Shown: one piece after another, positions 1-6,060 of the stretch | Position numbering within the stretch: position 1 is the stretch's first letter | How the letters are laid out: each line of letters opens with the position of its first letter | Source: DATDAH01 sp036525535 | GTDB lineage: Bacteria > Actinomycetota > Acidimicrobiia > Acidimicrobiales > DATDAH01 | NCBI GenBank assembly: GCA_036525535.1 | Contig: DATDAH010000129.1 | Location: 1 to 6,603, forward strand | Length of the DNA: 6,603 nt | Direction: 5' to 3' | The notes under the pieces: model-generated | Seen by the model: the letters and a program-made list of their open reading frames with translations, nothing else | Database searches by the model: none | What the model was told of the DNA's origin: nothing | Made by a program: the position numbers and the translations under genes

Positions 1-172
1 GGGCTTCCTTGGAGTCGAAGTACCAGTAGAAGACCCCCTTGCCCACGCCGATGCCCTCGACGATCTCGGCCACCGAGGTCGTGTGGTAGCCGTGACTGGC
101 GAAGCGTCCGATGGCGTAGGCCATGAGCTGCTCTCGTCGCTGTTCACCCCGAGGGGTCAGTCGTCGGGCCAC
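1..172 (-). CDS. TetR-family transcriptional repressor, N-terminal part (runs off left edge)
   Basis: The 57 visible codons encode the DNA-binding head of a TetR-family repressor: helix 1 (around REQLMAYAIGRFASHGY), then a helix-turn-helix TTSVAEIVEGIGVGKGVFYWYF followed by DSKEA. The FYWYFDSKEA stretch matches the family's usual F-Y-x-x-F-x-S-K-E-x ending of the DNA-binding domain. The ligand-binding C-terminal domain, about 130 residues in this family, lies outside the window, so ligand and targets cannot be told. I chose the GTG at 172-170 because the internal ATG at 124-122 would cut into helix 1. No Shine-Dalgarno sequence precedes the GTG, but a TACCGT hexamer ends 6 bases before it, which would suit a leaderless transcript. 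The gene follows glpK on the same strand after 25 bp. A perfect palindrome in that gap suggests autoregulation. Confidence 0.85.
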   Translation of the reverse strand, partial: MARRLTPRGEQRREQLMAYAIGRFASHGYHTTSVAEIVEGIGVGKGVFYWYFDSKEA

Positions 173-178
173 GGCACG

Positions 179-184
179 ACGGTA
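179..184 (-). promoter_or_regulatory. Possible -10 element for a leaderless tetR transcript
   Basis: TACCGT (TAnnnT type, typical of actinobacterial -10 boxes) ends 6 bases before the tetR GTG, which would put the transcription start at or next to the start codon. It overlaps the edge of the 22-bp palindrome, so a bound repressor would block it. A TTGACC lies upstream inside the palindrome, but only 11 bases away, too close to act as a standard -35. Weak evidence on its own. Confidence 0.3.
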
Positions 185-204
185 CTTGACCGGCCGGTCA
201 AGTA
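183..204. promoter_or_regulatory. Perfect 22-bp palindrome, candidate TetR operator
   Basis: Positions 183-204 read identically on both strands; the core is TTGACCGGCCGGTCAA, extended by three matching bases on each side. It lies 10 bp upstream of the tetR GTG and covers the last codon and the stop of glpK. TetR-family repressors usually bind palindromes of roughly this length next to their own gene, so autoregulation is the simplest reading. There is no spacer loop and no T run on the outgoing strand, so an intrinsic terminator is unlikely. The cognate regulator assignment is inferred from position only. Confidence 0.6.
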
Positions 205-1691
205 GAAGGCTCCTCCTCGCCGGCCGCCCAGCCCCGGGAGCGTTCGACGGCCCGGAGCCATTGGGCATGTTTGGCGTCGGCCGCCTCGGCGGTGGCCGCG
301 GGCTCGAACTGGGCGTCGAGGTGCCAGGCCCGGGTGACGTCGTCGAGGCCGGCCCACACCCCTTCGGCCAGGCCGGCCAGGTAGGCGGCGCCGAAGGCGG
401 TCGTCTCCTGGTTGACCGGGCGGGCGACCGGGACCTGGAGCTGGTCGGCCTGCAGCTGCAGCAGCAGGTCCATGGCCGAGGCCCCGCCGTCGACCCGTAG
501 CAACTCGACGGCGCAGCCGGACGCGGCGGACATGACCGTCACGACGTCGCGGGTCTGGTACGCCATCGCCTCGACCACGGCCCGGGCCAGGTGGGCCCGA
601 CCTGTGCCCCGGCTGATGCCGACGATCGTGCCCCGGGCCCAGGGGTCCCACCAGGGGCTACCGAGACCGGTGAATGCGGGAACCAGGTAGACACCCTCGG
701 TGTCCGGGCAGGATGCCGCCAGAGGGCCGGTCTCGGCCGCGTCGGCGATGATGCCGAGTCCGTCCCGCAGCCATTGCACGGCGGCCCCCGTGACGAAGAT
801 CGCTCCTTCCAGCGCGTAGACGGGGGCATCGTCGCCCAGCTGCCACGCGATGGTGGTCAGCAGGCCCTCGACCGGCTCGGGACAGGTCGTCCCGACGTTC
901 ATGAGGATGAACGAGCCGGTGCCGTAGGTGTTCTTGGTCATCCCCGCCTCGAAGCAGGCTTGGCCGAACAGGGCGGACTGCTGGTCGCCGGCCATGCCGC
1001 TGATGGGGATCCCGGCGGGCACCGGCAGGTCGTCGGTGGTCGTCCCGAACCGCCCGCTGGTCGGTCGGACCTCGGGTAGGCACGACGCGGGCACGCCGAA
1101 CAGGTCGAGCAGCGCTTCGGACCACCGGCCCTCGCCGATGTCATAGAGCAGGGTCCGGCTGGCGTTGGTGGGTTCGGTGGCGTGGACCGCCCCACCGGTG
1201 AGGTTCCAGAGGAGCCACGAGTCGACGGTGCCGAAGGCCAGGTCGGCGTCGGCCTCGACCCCACCGGGACCGAGCAGCCACTCCAGCTTGGAGGCCGAGA
1301 AGTAGGGGTCGAGGCCCAACCCCGTGCGCCGGCGGACCATGTCGAGGTGACCGGCGTCGGTCAGGGCCTGACAGCGGTCGGCGGTGCGCCGGTCCTGCCA
1401 GACGATGGCTCGATGCCGGGGCTCGCCGGTGCGGCGGTCCCAGACCACGGTGGTCTCCCGCTGGTCGGTGATGCCGATGGCGGCGACGGGCTCGTCGACC
1501 GAGGCCATCAGCTCACCCATCGTGGTGAGGGTCGCGGACCAGATCTCGGCCGCGTCGTGCTCGACCAGGCCGGGGCCAGGAAAGTGCTGGGTGAACTCGC
1601 GGTACGACCAGCCCTTGATCGTCCCGGACGGATCGATGGCGAGGGAACGGACGCCGGTCGTCCCGGCATCGACGGCGATCACGACAGCCAT
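198..1691 (-). CDS. glpK: Glycerol kinase
   Basis: Cytoplasmic FGGY-family kinase, 497 aa (family about 500), that phosphorylates glycerol to sn-glycerol 3-phosphate with ATP. The N-terminal phosphate-binding motif is DAGTTGVRS (residues 8-16). QRETTVVWD (77-85) supplies the Arg and Glu that hold glycerol, Y130 and D236 (SGMAGDQQSALFGQ) match the other glycerol contacts, and WQDRRTA, KNTYGTGSF (253-261) and the C-terminal RVDGGASAMDLLLQLQAD (399-416) complete the family pattern. The start ATG at 1691 gives the normal N-terminus MAVVIAVDAG; longer readings run into the divergent pfp gene. The FBP-inhibition loop of E. coli GlpK (GGKGGTR) is absent, and so is the AYHFY-type segment carrying the HPr-phosphorylated His of Firmicutes enzymes. 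DAGTTGVR replaces the commoner DQGTTSSR. No glpF or glpD is visible beside it; the next gene downstream is a TetR repressor. An unusual CPEPVEG stretch (270-276) is described separately. Confidence 0.95.
   Translation of the reverse strand: MAVVIAVDAGTTGVRSLAIDPSGTIKGWSYREFTQHFPGPGLVEHDAAEIWSATLTTMGELMASVDEPVAAIGITDQRETTVVWDRRTGEPRHRAIVWQDRRTADRCQALTDAGHLDMVRRRTGLGLDPYFSASKLEWLLGPGGVEADADLAFGTVDSWLLWNLTGGAVHATEPTNASRTLLYDIGEGRWSEALLDLFGVPASCLPEVRPTSGRFGTTTDDLPVPAGIPISGMAGDQQSALFGQACFEAGMTKNTYGTGSFILMNVGTTCPEPVEGLLTTIAWQLGDDAPVYALEGAIFVTGAAVQWLRDGLGIIADAAETGPLAASCPDTEGVYLVPAFTGLGSPWWDPWARGTIVGISRGTGRAHLARAVVEAMAYQTRDVVTVMSAASGCAVELLRVDGGASAMDLLLQLQADQLQVPVARPVNQETTAFGAAYLAGLAEGVWAGLDDVTRAWHLDAQFEPAATAEAADAKHAQWLRAVERSRGWAAGEEEPST
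865..886. repeat. Possible remnant of a REP-like dispersed repeat inside glpK
   Basis: The coding strand here gives Cys-Pro-Glu-Pro-Val-Glu-Gly (GlpK residues 270-276), just before the conserved GLLTTIAW. The peptide is a familiar by-product of a small dispersed repeat whose consensus, as I remember it, contains TTCGACAGGCTCAGGACAGG. Over 22 bases this site differs from that consensus at three positions, and all three fall at third codon positions and leave the peptide unchanged (CCT to CCC, CCT to CCG, GAA to GAG). The consensus is from memory and only one copy is in the window, so this is a suggestion. Confidence 0.4.
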
Positions 1692-1701
1692 AGGACGCGA
1701 G

Positions 1702-1707
1702 AACCTA
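1702..1707 (-). promoter_or_regulatory. Possible -10 element for glpK
   Basis: TAGGTT (TAnnnT type) on the minus strand ends 10 bases before the glpK ATG, giving a predicted leader of only a few bases. No -35-like TTGAC is visible at the right distance. It sits in the 37-bp gap shared with pfp. Confidence 0.25.
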
Positions 1708-1715
1708 TCTCTCTC

Positions 1716-1721
1716 TAGGGT
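1716..1721 (+). promoter_or_regulatory. Possible -10 element for a leaderless pfp transcript
   Basis: TAGGGT ends 7 bases before the pfp ATG, so transcription would begin at or next to the A of the start codon. Preceded by a short TC repeat (1708-1715). No clear -35 is visible. The AGGG within it could instead act as a weak ribosome binding site; the sequence does not decide between the two. Confidence 0.3.
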
Positions 1722-1728
1722 GGGCCCC

Positions 1729-2763
1729 ATGAAGGTGGCGATGCTGACCGGTGGGGGCGACTGTCCAGGCCTGAACGCCGTCTTGCGGGCCGTGGTCCGC
1801 AAGGGGGAGCGCCATTACGCCGACACCCTGGTCGGTTTCCGCGACGGGTGGCGCGGCGTCGTCGACGGTGACAGCGTGCCCCTCGACGTCCGCGAGCTGC
1901 GGGGGACCCTGCCCCGGGGCGGGACGATCATCGGCTCCTCCCGGACCAATCCGTTCACGCTCGACGGCGGGCCGGAGCGGGTGCTCGCCACCTTGGCGGA
2001 CCTCGAGGTCGACGCCCTGGTCGCCATCGGCGGCGAAGACACCCTCGGCGTGGCCAACCGGCTGCACGCCGAGCACGGCGTCGCCGTCGTGGGCGTGCCC
2101 AAGACCATCGACAACGATCTGTCGGCCACCGAGGTCACCTTCGGGTTCAACACCGCCGTGCAGATCGCCACCGACGCCATCGACCGCCTCCACACCACCG
2201 CCGAGTCCCACGACCGGGTCATGGTGTGCGAGGTCATGGGCCGGCACGCCGGCCACATCGCGCTGTGGGCCGGGATCGCCGGTGGCGCCACGATGACCCT
2301 CATCCCCGAGGAGCCCTTCGACATCGACGAGGTGTGCGCCGCCATCGTCCACCGCCACGAAGGCGGGCGCTACGCCTCGATCGTCGTGGTGGCCGAAGGC
2401 GCGGTGCCCAAGGAGGGCACGCTCGAGCTCGTCAGTGGCGAGGTCGACCAGTTCGGCCACGTACGCCTCGGGGGCATCGGCCAGGTCCTGGCCGAGGAGA
2501 TCGAGAAGCGAACGGGCTACGAGTCGCGGGTCACCATCCTCGGCCACGTGCAACGGGGGGGCACGCCGACGGCCTTCGACCGGGTGCTCTCGACCCGATT
2601 CGGCATCGCCGCCATCGACGCCGTCCACGACGGCGACTTCGGCACGATGGTCGCCCTTCGGGCCGACCGGATCGTCCGGGTCCCGCTGGCCGAAGGGGTG
2701 GGGGAGCTGAAGACCGTCGACCCCGAGCTCTACCACGGCGTCGCCGAGGTCTTCTTCGGCTGA
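1729..2763 (+). CDS. pfp: 6-phosphofructokinase, group III, predicted pyrophosphate-dependent
   Basis: 344-aa phosphofructokinase that phosphorylates fructose 6-phosphate to fructose 1,6-bisphosphate. The N-terminus MLTGGGDCPGLNA (5-17) is the phosphate-donor loop. RGGTIIGSSRTNPF (63-76), GGEDTLGVA (101-109), the catalytic PKTIDND (124-130, with D128 as the expected base), MGRHAG (170-175) and LGHVQRGGTPTAFDR (271-285) follow in family order. Donor specificity is usually set by the residues equivalent to E. coli 104 and 124. Here they are Asp104 and Lys125, as in pyrophosphate-using enzymes such as that of Amycolatopsis methanolica, whereas ATP-using enzymes have Gly at the first site. PPi dependence would make the step reversible. 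ATG at 1729 matches the family start; in-frame sequence further upstream is antisense to glpK. The ligase gene follows 7 bp after the stop, probably in one transcript. Donor specificity is a prediction from two residues. Confidence 0.93.
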   Translation: MKVAMLTGGGDCPGLNAVLRAVVRKGERHYADTLVGFRDGWRGVVDGDSVPLDVRELRGTLPRGGTIIGSSRTNPFTLDGGPERVLATLADLEVDALVAIGGEDTLGVANRLHAEHGVAVVGVPKTIDNDLSATEVTFGFNTAVQIATDAIDRLHTTAESHDRVMVCEVMGRHAGHIALWAGIAGGATMTLIPEEPFDIDEVCAAIVHRHEGGRYASIVVVAEGAVPKEGTLELVSGEVDQFGHVRLGGIGQVLAEEIEKRTGYESRVTILGHVQRGGTPTAFDRVLSTRFGIAAIDAVHDGDFGTMVALRADRIVRVPLAEGVGELKTVDPELYHGVAEVFFG

Positions 2764-2770
2764 TCGAGGC

Positions 2771-4069
2771 GTGGAACACCTGACGGCGGCGATCGCCGAG
2801 GACCGCCAGCGGCGCCTGGCCGGGGGCCTGGTCGCCCAGGGGTGGGGAGAAGGTGACCGGGTGGCGGTCGTGGCGCCGTCGTCGGCCGACCTCCTGCTGA
2901 CCGTGCTGGCCGCGCTGCGGCGCGGGATCGTGCCCGTCGTCCTGAATGCGGCCCTGACCGACGGCGAGCGGGACGCGCTGGTCGCTGACGCCGACGTGGT
3001 CGGGCAGCTGGGGCCGGCGGAGATGGCAAGACTGGCAGAAGCCGCGCCCGTCGACCTGGCCCCTCATCCGCGGGCCCGGCCGATGCACTACACGTCAGGC
3101 ACGACAGGGAAGGCCAAGGGGGTCTGGTCCGGCGTGTTGCCCGACGCCCAGGCGGCCGCCCTCGTGGCCGAAGAGGAGGAGCTCTGGGCGTTCTCGGCCG
3201 GCGACCGGCACCTGGTGTGCTCACCGCTGCACCACTCGGCCCCGATCCGCTTCGCGGCCGGGACGCTGCTGGCGGGCGGGGAGGTCATCGTGCTCGAGAA
3301 GTTCACGGCTGCGGCGTTCGCCGACGCCGTGGCCACCCACGCCCCGACCTCGGCGTTCATGGTCCCGGCCCACCTCCAGCGCCTCCGGGAGGCCGGGTCA
3401 CCGCCGCTCGACTCGTTCCGTCTGGTGGCCCACGCCGGGGCGCCGTGCCCTGTGCCCCTCAAGCAGTGGGCGGTCGACCAGTTCCCCGACGGGTCGGTCT
3501 GGGAGTTCTATGGCGCCACCGAGGGTCAGTTCACGGCCTGTCGGGCGGAGGAGTGGGTCGACCGTCCCGGCACCGTCGGTCGACCCCGGCCGGGGCGCAC
3601 GCTCTCGGTCGACGAGGACGGCACCATCTGGTGCACCGTGCCGGACCACGCACGGTTCACCTACTGGCGGGACCCCGGGGCCACGGCTCTGGCCTGGCGG
3701 GACGACGCCTTCACGGTGGGCGACCTCGGTCGCCTCGACGCGGACGGGTACCTGTATCTGGACGGTCGACGCGACGACCTGATCATCAGCGGAGGGATCA
3801 ACGTGTACCCGATCGAGGTCGAACAGGCCCTCCACGACCTCGACGGGGTCGAGGAGGTCGCCGTGTTCGGTGTGCCGGACGAGCGTTGGGGTCAGCGGGT
3901 CTGCGCCGCCGTCGTCGGCTCAGCCACGCCGGCCGAGGTCCAGGCCCGAGCTCGCGAGCGGTTGGCGGCCTACAAGTGCCCGAAGGTGGTCTTCGTCCTG
4001 GACGACCTGCCCCACACGGCCACGGGCAAGCTCCGCCGCCTCGACCTGGCCGACCGGTTCTCGGACTGA
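2771..4069 (+). CDS. Compact AMP-forming acyl-CoA synthetase / acid-CoA ligase (ANL superfamily)
   Basis: 432-aa adenylate-forming enzyme, expected to activate a carboxylic acid with ATP and pass it to CoA. Motifs in order: P-loop YTSGTTGKAKGV (107-118, with Ala where Pro is usual), CSPLHHSAP (150-158), acyl-adenylate motif EFYGATEG (245-252), FTVGDLGRLDADGYLYLDGR (314-333) with ATP-ribose Asp318, hinge RRDDLIISGGINVYPIEVE (333-351) and the C-terminal catalytic lysine in PHTATGKLRR (K420). Only about 106 residues precede the P-loop, fewer than the usual 150 or more. This is not a start-site error: an in-frame stop at 2708-2710 and no ATG, GTG, TTG or CTG between it and GTG 2771 rule out a longer form. 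No strong ribosome site is present, and translation may be coupled to pfp, whose stop is 7 bp upstream. The substrate is unknown; fatty, aryl or small acids are all possible. Confidence 0.9.
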   Translation: MEHLTAAIAEDRQRRLAGGLVAQGWGEGDRVAVVAPSSADLLLTVLAALRRGIVPVVLNAALTDGERDALVADADVVGQLGPAEMARLAEAAPVDLAPHPRARPMHYTSGTTGKAKGVWSGVLPDAQAAALVAEEEELWAFSAGDRHLVCSPLHHSAPIRFAAGTLLAGGEVIVLEKFTAAAFADAVATHAPTSAFMVPAHLQRLREAGSPPLDSFRLVAHAGAPCPVPLKQWAVDQFPDGSVWEFYGATEGQFTACRAEEWVDRPGTVGRPRPGRTLSVDEDGTIWCTVPDHARFTYWRDPGATALAWRDDAFTVGDLGRLDADGYLYLDGRRDDLIISGGINVYPIEVEQALHDLDGVEEVAVFGVPDERWGQRVCAAVVGSATPAEVQARARERLAAYKCPKVVFVLDDLPHTATGKLRRLDLADRFSD

Positions 4070-4076
4070 GCGTCGG

Positions 4077-4649
4077 TCAGGAGGGGGCGAGGCCGACGAA
4101 GTCGAAACGGTCGACGGGCTCGTCCTGGGCGGCACCGTTCTCGTCGTTGACGGGGAAGTCCTCGCCCTCGACCCGGAAGCTGACGGCTTCGATGCCGTCG
4201 AGGTCGGTCGCCGTGTAGACGATCTGGGCCACGGCGGCGATGAAGCGTTGACCCACGACGGTGGTGAACTGCTCGCTGAGGTCGAGGGTCAGGACCTGGT
4301 CGTCGACGAAGCTGTCGAGCAAGGCGGTGTCCGGCGGGATGTTGGTGCTGTACCTCGGCGGCAAGCTCGATGAATCGGTGGCCAGGAGCGTCATGATCAC
4401 CGTCTCCGCTGATCGGTCCTCGACCTCGCGGTTCAGCGGGCGGAGGTTTCCCTCGACGTCCATGAAGTAGAGCGCGGCCTCGCGGTCGGGAGCGAGGTCG
4501 ATCGGGGTGGTCGTGGTGGTCGGCGCCGTGGTCAGCATCCCGAAGGGCACGTCGGCGGCGGTGAGCTCCTGCGGGGCGGAATCCTCGGGGACCCCGCAGG
4601 CCACGAGCAGGGCGACGGCCCCGAGGAGCAAGCCGAGGATTCGCCTCAC
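4077..4649 (-). CDS. GerMN-domain lipoprotein, LpqB-like but short
   Basis: 190-aa predicted lipoprotein. The signal peptide MRRILGLLLGAVALLVAC has a lipobox LVAC with the lipidated Cys at 18, so the protein should be anchored on the outer face of the membrane. A Pro/Thr-rich linker (TTAPTTTTTP, 40-49) leads to one GerMN domain from about 57 to 163: EAALYFMDVEGNLRPLNREV, then NIPPDTALLDSFVDDQVLTLDLSEQF, then AQIVYTATDLDGIEAVSFRVEGE. Its place after a regulator and kinase matches lpqB, whose product in mycobacteria works with MtrB. LpqB proteins, however, are near 580 aa with a beta-propeller-like C-terminal part that is absent here. The GTG start (4649-4647) overlaps the kinase stop as GTGA, implying translational coupling. 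A role in tuning the kinase from outside the membrane is inferred from gene order. GerMN proteins of other functions are the alternative. Confidence 0.82.
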   Translation of the reverse strand: MRRILGLLLGAVALLVACGVPEDSAPQELTAADVPFGMLTTAPTTTTTPIDLAPDREAALYFMDVEGNLRPLNREVEDRSAETVIMTLLATDSSSLPPRYSTNIPPDTALLDSFVDDQVLTLDLSEQFTTVVGQRFIAAVAQIVYTATDLDGIEAVSFRVEGEDFPVNDENGAAQDEPVDRFDFVGLAPS

Positions 4650-6046
4650 AGGATCACCGCCGGCAGCTCCACGACGAAGGCAGCCCCGGGACGGCCGTCC
4701 TGTCGGTCCTCGACCCAGACCTGGCCGCCGTGCAGGCGCACGTGCTCGGCCACCAGGGCCAGCCCGAGGCCCACGCCGCGGTCCTTGGTCCGCCGGCCGG
4801 CCTCCGCGCCCCGGGCGAACCGGTCGAAGATCTTCTGGCGCACCTCCTCCGGAACGCCGGGGCCCTCGTCCTCCACCACGATGCGGACCCGGTCCTCGGC
4901 CAGGCTGACCCGCACGCCGGTAGCCCCACCCGCGTACTTGGCGGCGTTGTCCAGCAGGTTGGCCACGACCCGTTCCATGCGCCGCTTGTCGACGAGGATC
5001 CGGGTGCCGGCCACCTCCTCGTCATACTGCACGGGCACCGCGGTACTGGTCGCGGCCCCCACGGCGTGCAGCACCAGCTCGGAGGGGTCGACCGGGTCCA
5101 GGTCCAGCTCGGCCGCTCCGGCCTCGAGGCGGGAGATCTCCAGTAGATCGTTGACCAACTGCTCGAAGCGGGCCACGTCGGCCACCAGGAGGTCGAGGGC
5201 GCTGCCGGCCCGCTCGTCGAGGTCGTCCTTGCGGGCCTTGAGCACTTCGATCGAGGCGGAGAGGGTCATCAGCGGCGAGCGCAACTCGTGGCTGACGTCG
5301 GAGGCGAACTGCTCGTCCCGGGCGATGCGGGTCTCCAGTGCCTGGGCCATCTCGTTGAAGGACTCCGTGAGGCGGGCCAGGTCGGGGTCGTTGGCCGCCT
5401 CCAGGCGGGTGTCGAGGCGGCCGCCGGCGATGGCCTGGGCCGCCGAACCGACCTCGGTCAGCGGGAGCAGCGCGCGGCGGCTGGCCCACCAACCGAGGGC
5501 GGCGCCGGTCCCGGTGGCCAGCACGGAGGCGCCGAAGAGGATGATGCCCAGGGACGTGAGGGTGCTCGCCGTCTCGTCCAGGGAGACGATCTCGAAGTAG
5601 GCGGCGTCGTCGTCGGCGGTCTGTAGGGAGATCCCGAAGCCCAGCTCCGGCTCGCCGTCGAGTGAGTAGCGCATCTGGGCCGCCCCGCCGTCGAGCACCG
5701 CCCGCCGAAGGCTGGCCGGTAGGGCGGCTTCCCCGAACTGCGGGTCGGTGGAGATCCACTCGTCGGAGTAGAACAGCACCGGATGAGAACCGCTGGTCGT
5801 CTGCAGGTCCTGGAGCAGGGCCAGCGCGTCGACACCACCCTCCGCCTGCAGTAGTTCCTGCACGATGCGGGCGTTGTTGAAGAAGGGGACCGACGAGGCC
5901 GACTCCCGTTGGCGGATGAGCTGCTCGCGACTGATGCCGAACGTGGTGGCGGCCAGCAAGGCGGCGGTGAAGAGGGCGCCGAGGCCGAAGGCGGCGGTGA
6001 CACGGGCCCGGAGGCCGAGACGACGTTGGTAACGGAACCGGGCCAC
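4646..6046 (-). CDS. mtrB: Membrane sensor histidine kinase, MtrB-like
   Basis: 466-aa two-component sensor. A basic start (MARFRYQRRLGLRARV) leads to TM1 (about 18-38), an extracytoplasmic region of about 125 residues, TM2 (about 165-187), a HAMP linker (about 188-240), and the HisKA motif ASDVSHELRSPL with phospho-acceptor H253. The ATPase domain has the N box NLLDNAAKYAGG (363-374), VEDEGPGVPEE (391-401), the F box IFDRFARG (406-413) and GVGLGLAL (424-431). The stretch RFEQLVNDLLEISRLEAGAAEL closely resembles MtrB of mycobacteria, which pairs with MtrA to control cell-wall and division genes. That role here is inferred from similarity and synteny. The GTG start at 6046 lies 14 bp after the regulator stop; it lacks a good ribosome site but is needed to include TM1. 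It is shorter than mycobacterial MtrB (about 567 aa). The stimulus is unknown. Confidence 0.9.
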   Translation of the reverse strand: MARFRYQRRLGLRARVTAAFGLGALFTAALLAATTFGISREQLIRQRESASSVPFFNNARIVQELLQAEGGVDALALLQDLQTTSGSHPVLFYSDEWISTDPQFGEAALPASLRRAVLDGGAAQMRYSLDGEPELGFGISLQTADDDAAYFEIVSLDETASTLTSLGIILFGASVLATGTGAALGWWASRRALLPLTEVGSAAQAIAGGRLDTRLEAANDPDLARLTESFNEMAQALETRIARDEQFASDVSHELRSPLMTLSASIEVLKARKDDLDERAGSALDLLVADVARFEQLVNDLLEISRLEAGAAELDLDPVDPSELVLHAVGAATSTAVPVQYDEEVAGTRILVDKRRMERVVANLLDNAAKYAGGATGVRVSLAEDRVRIVVEDEGPGVPEEVRQKIFDRFARGAEAGRRTKDRGVGLGLALVAEHVRLHGGQVWVEDRQDGRPGAAFVVELPAVIL

Positions 6047-6060
6047 AGCTGGTGGGGACC

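Noticed and set aside
183..204. Palindrome as an intrinsic terminator of glpK
   Set aside because: It has no loop and no following T run on the minus strand, and lies partly inside the coding sequence.
340..395. Clustered GGCCGGCC-like palindromes
   Set aside because: They lie within conserved glpK coding sequence and are expected by chance at this GC content.
450..470. CTGCAG/CAGCAG repetitive stretch
   Set aside because: It encodes the conserved LLLQLQADQ segment of GlpK; the repetition follows from Leu-Gln codons and GC bias.
123..500. Plus-strand open frame across the glpK 3' end and tetR start
   Set aside because: Antisense to two clear genes and made of Gly/Arg/Pro-rich shadow sequence with no domain.
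1384..1728. Possible 115-residue N-terminal extension of phosphofructokinase
   Set aside because: The frame is open only because it is antisense to high-GC glpK. The encoded sequence has no family similarity, and MKVAMLTGGGDCPGLNA is the normal start.
1705..2736. 343-codon open frame antisense to pfp
   Set aside because: Composition is that of a shadow frame (rich in Asp, Gly, Val, His, no recognisable motif), and the sense strand holds a fully conserved enzyme.
4504..4530. GGT/GTGGT repeat-like stretch
   Set aside because: It encodes the Thr-rich linker after the lipoprotein signal peptide, a common low-complexity tether, and is too short to call a repeat element.
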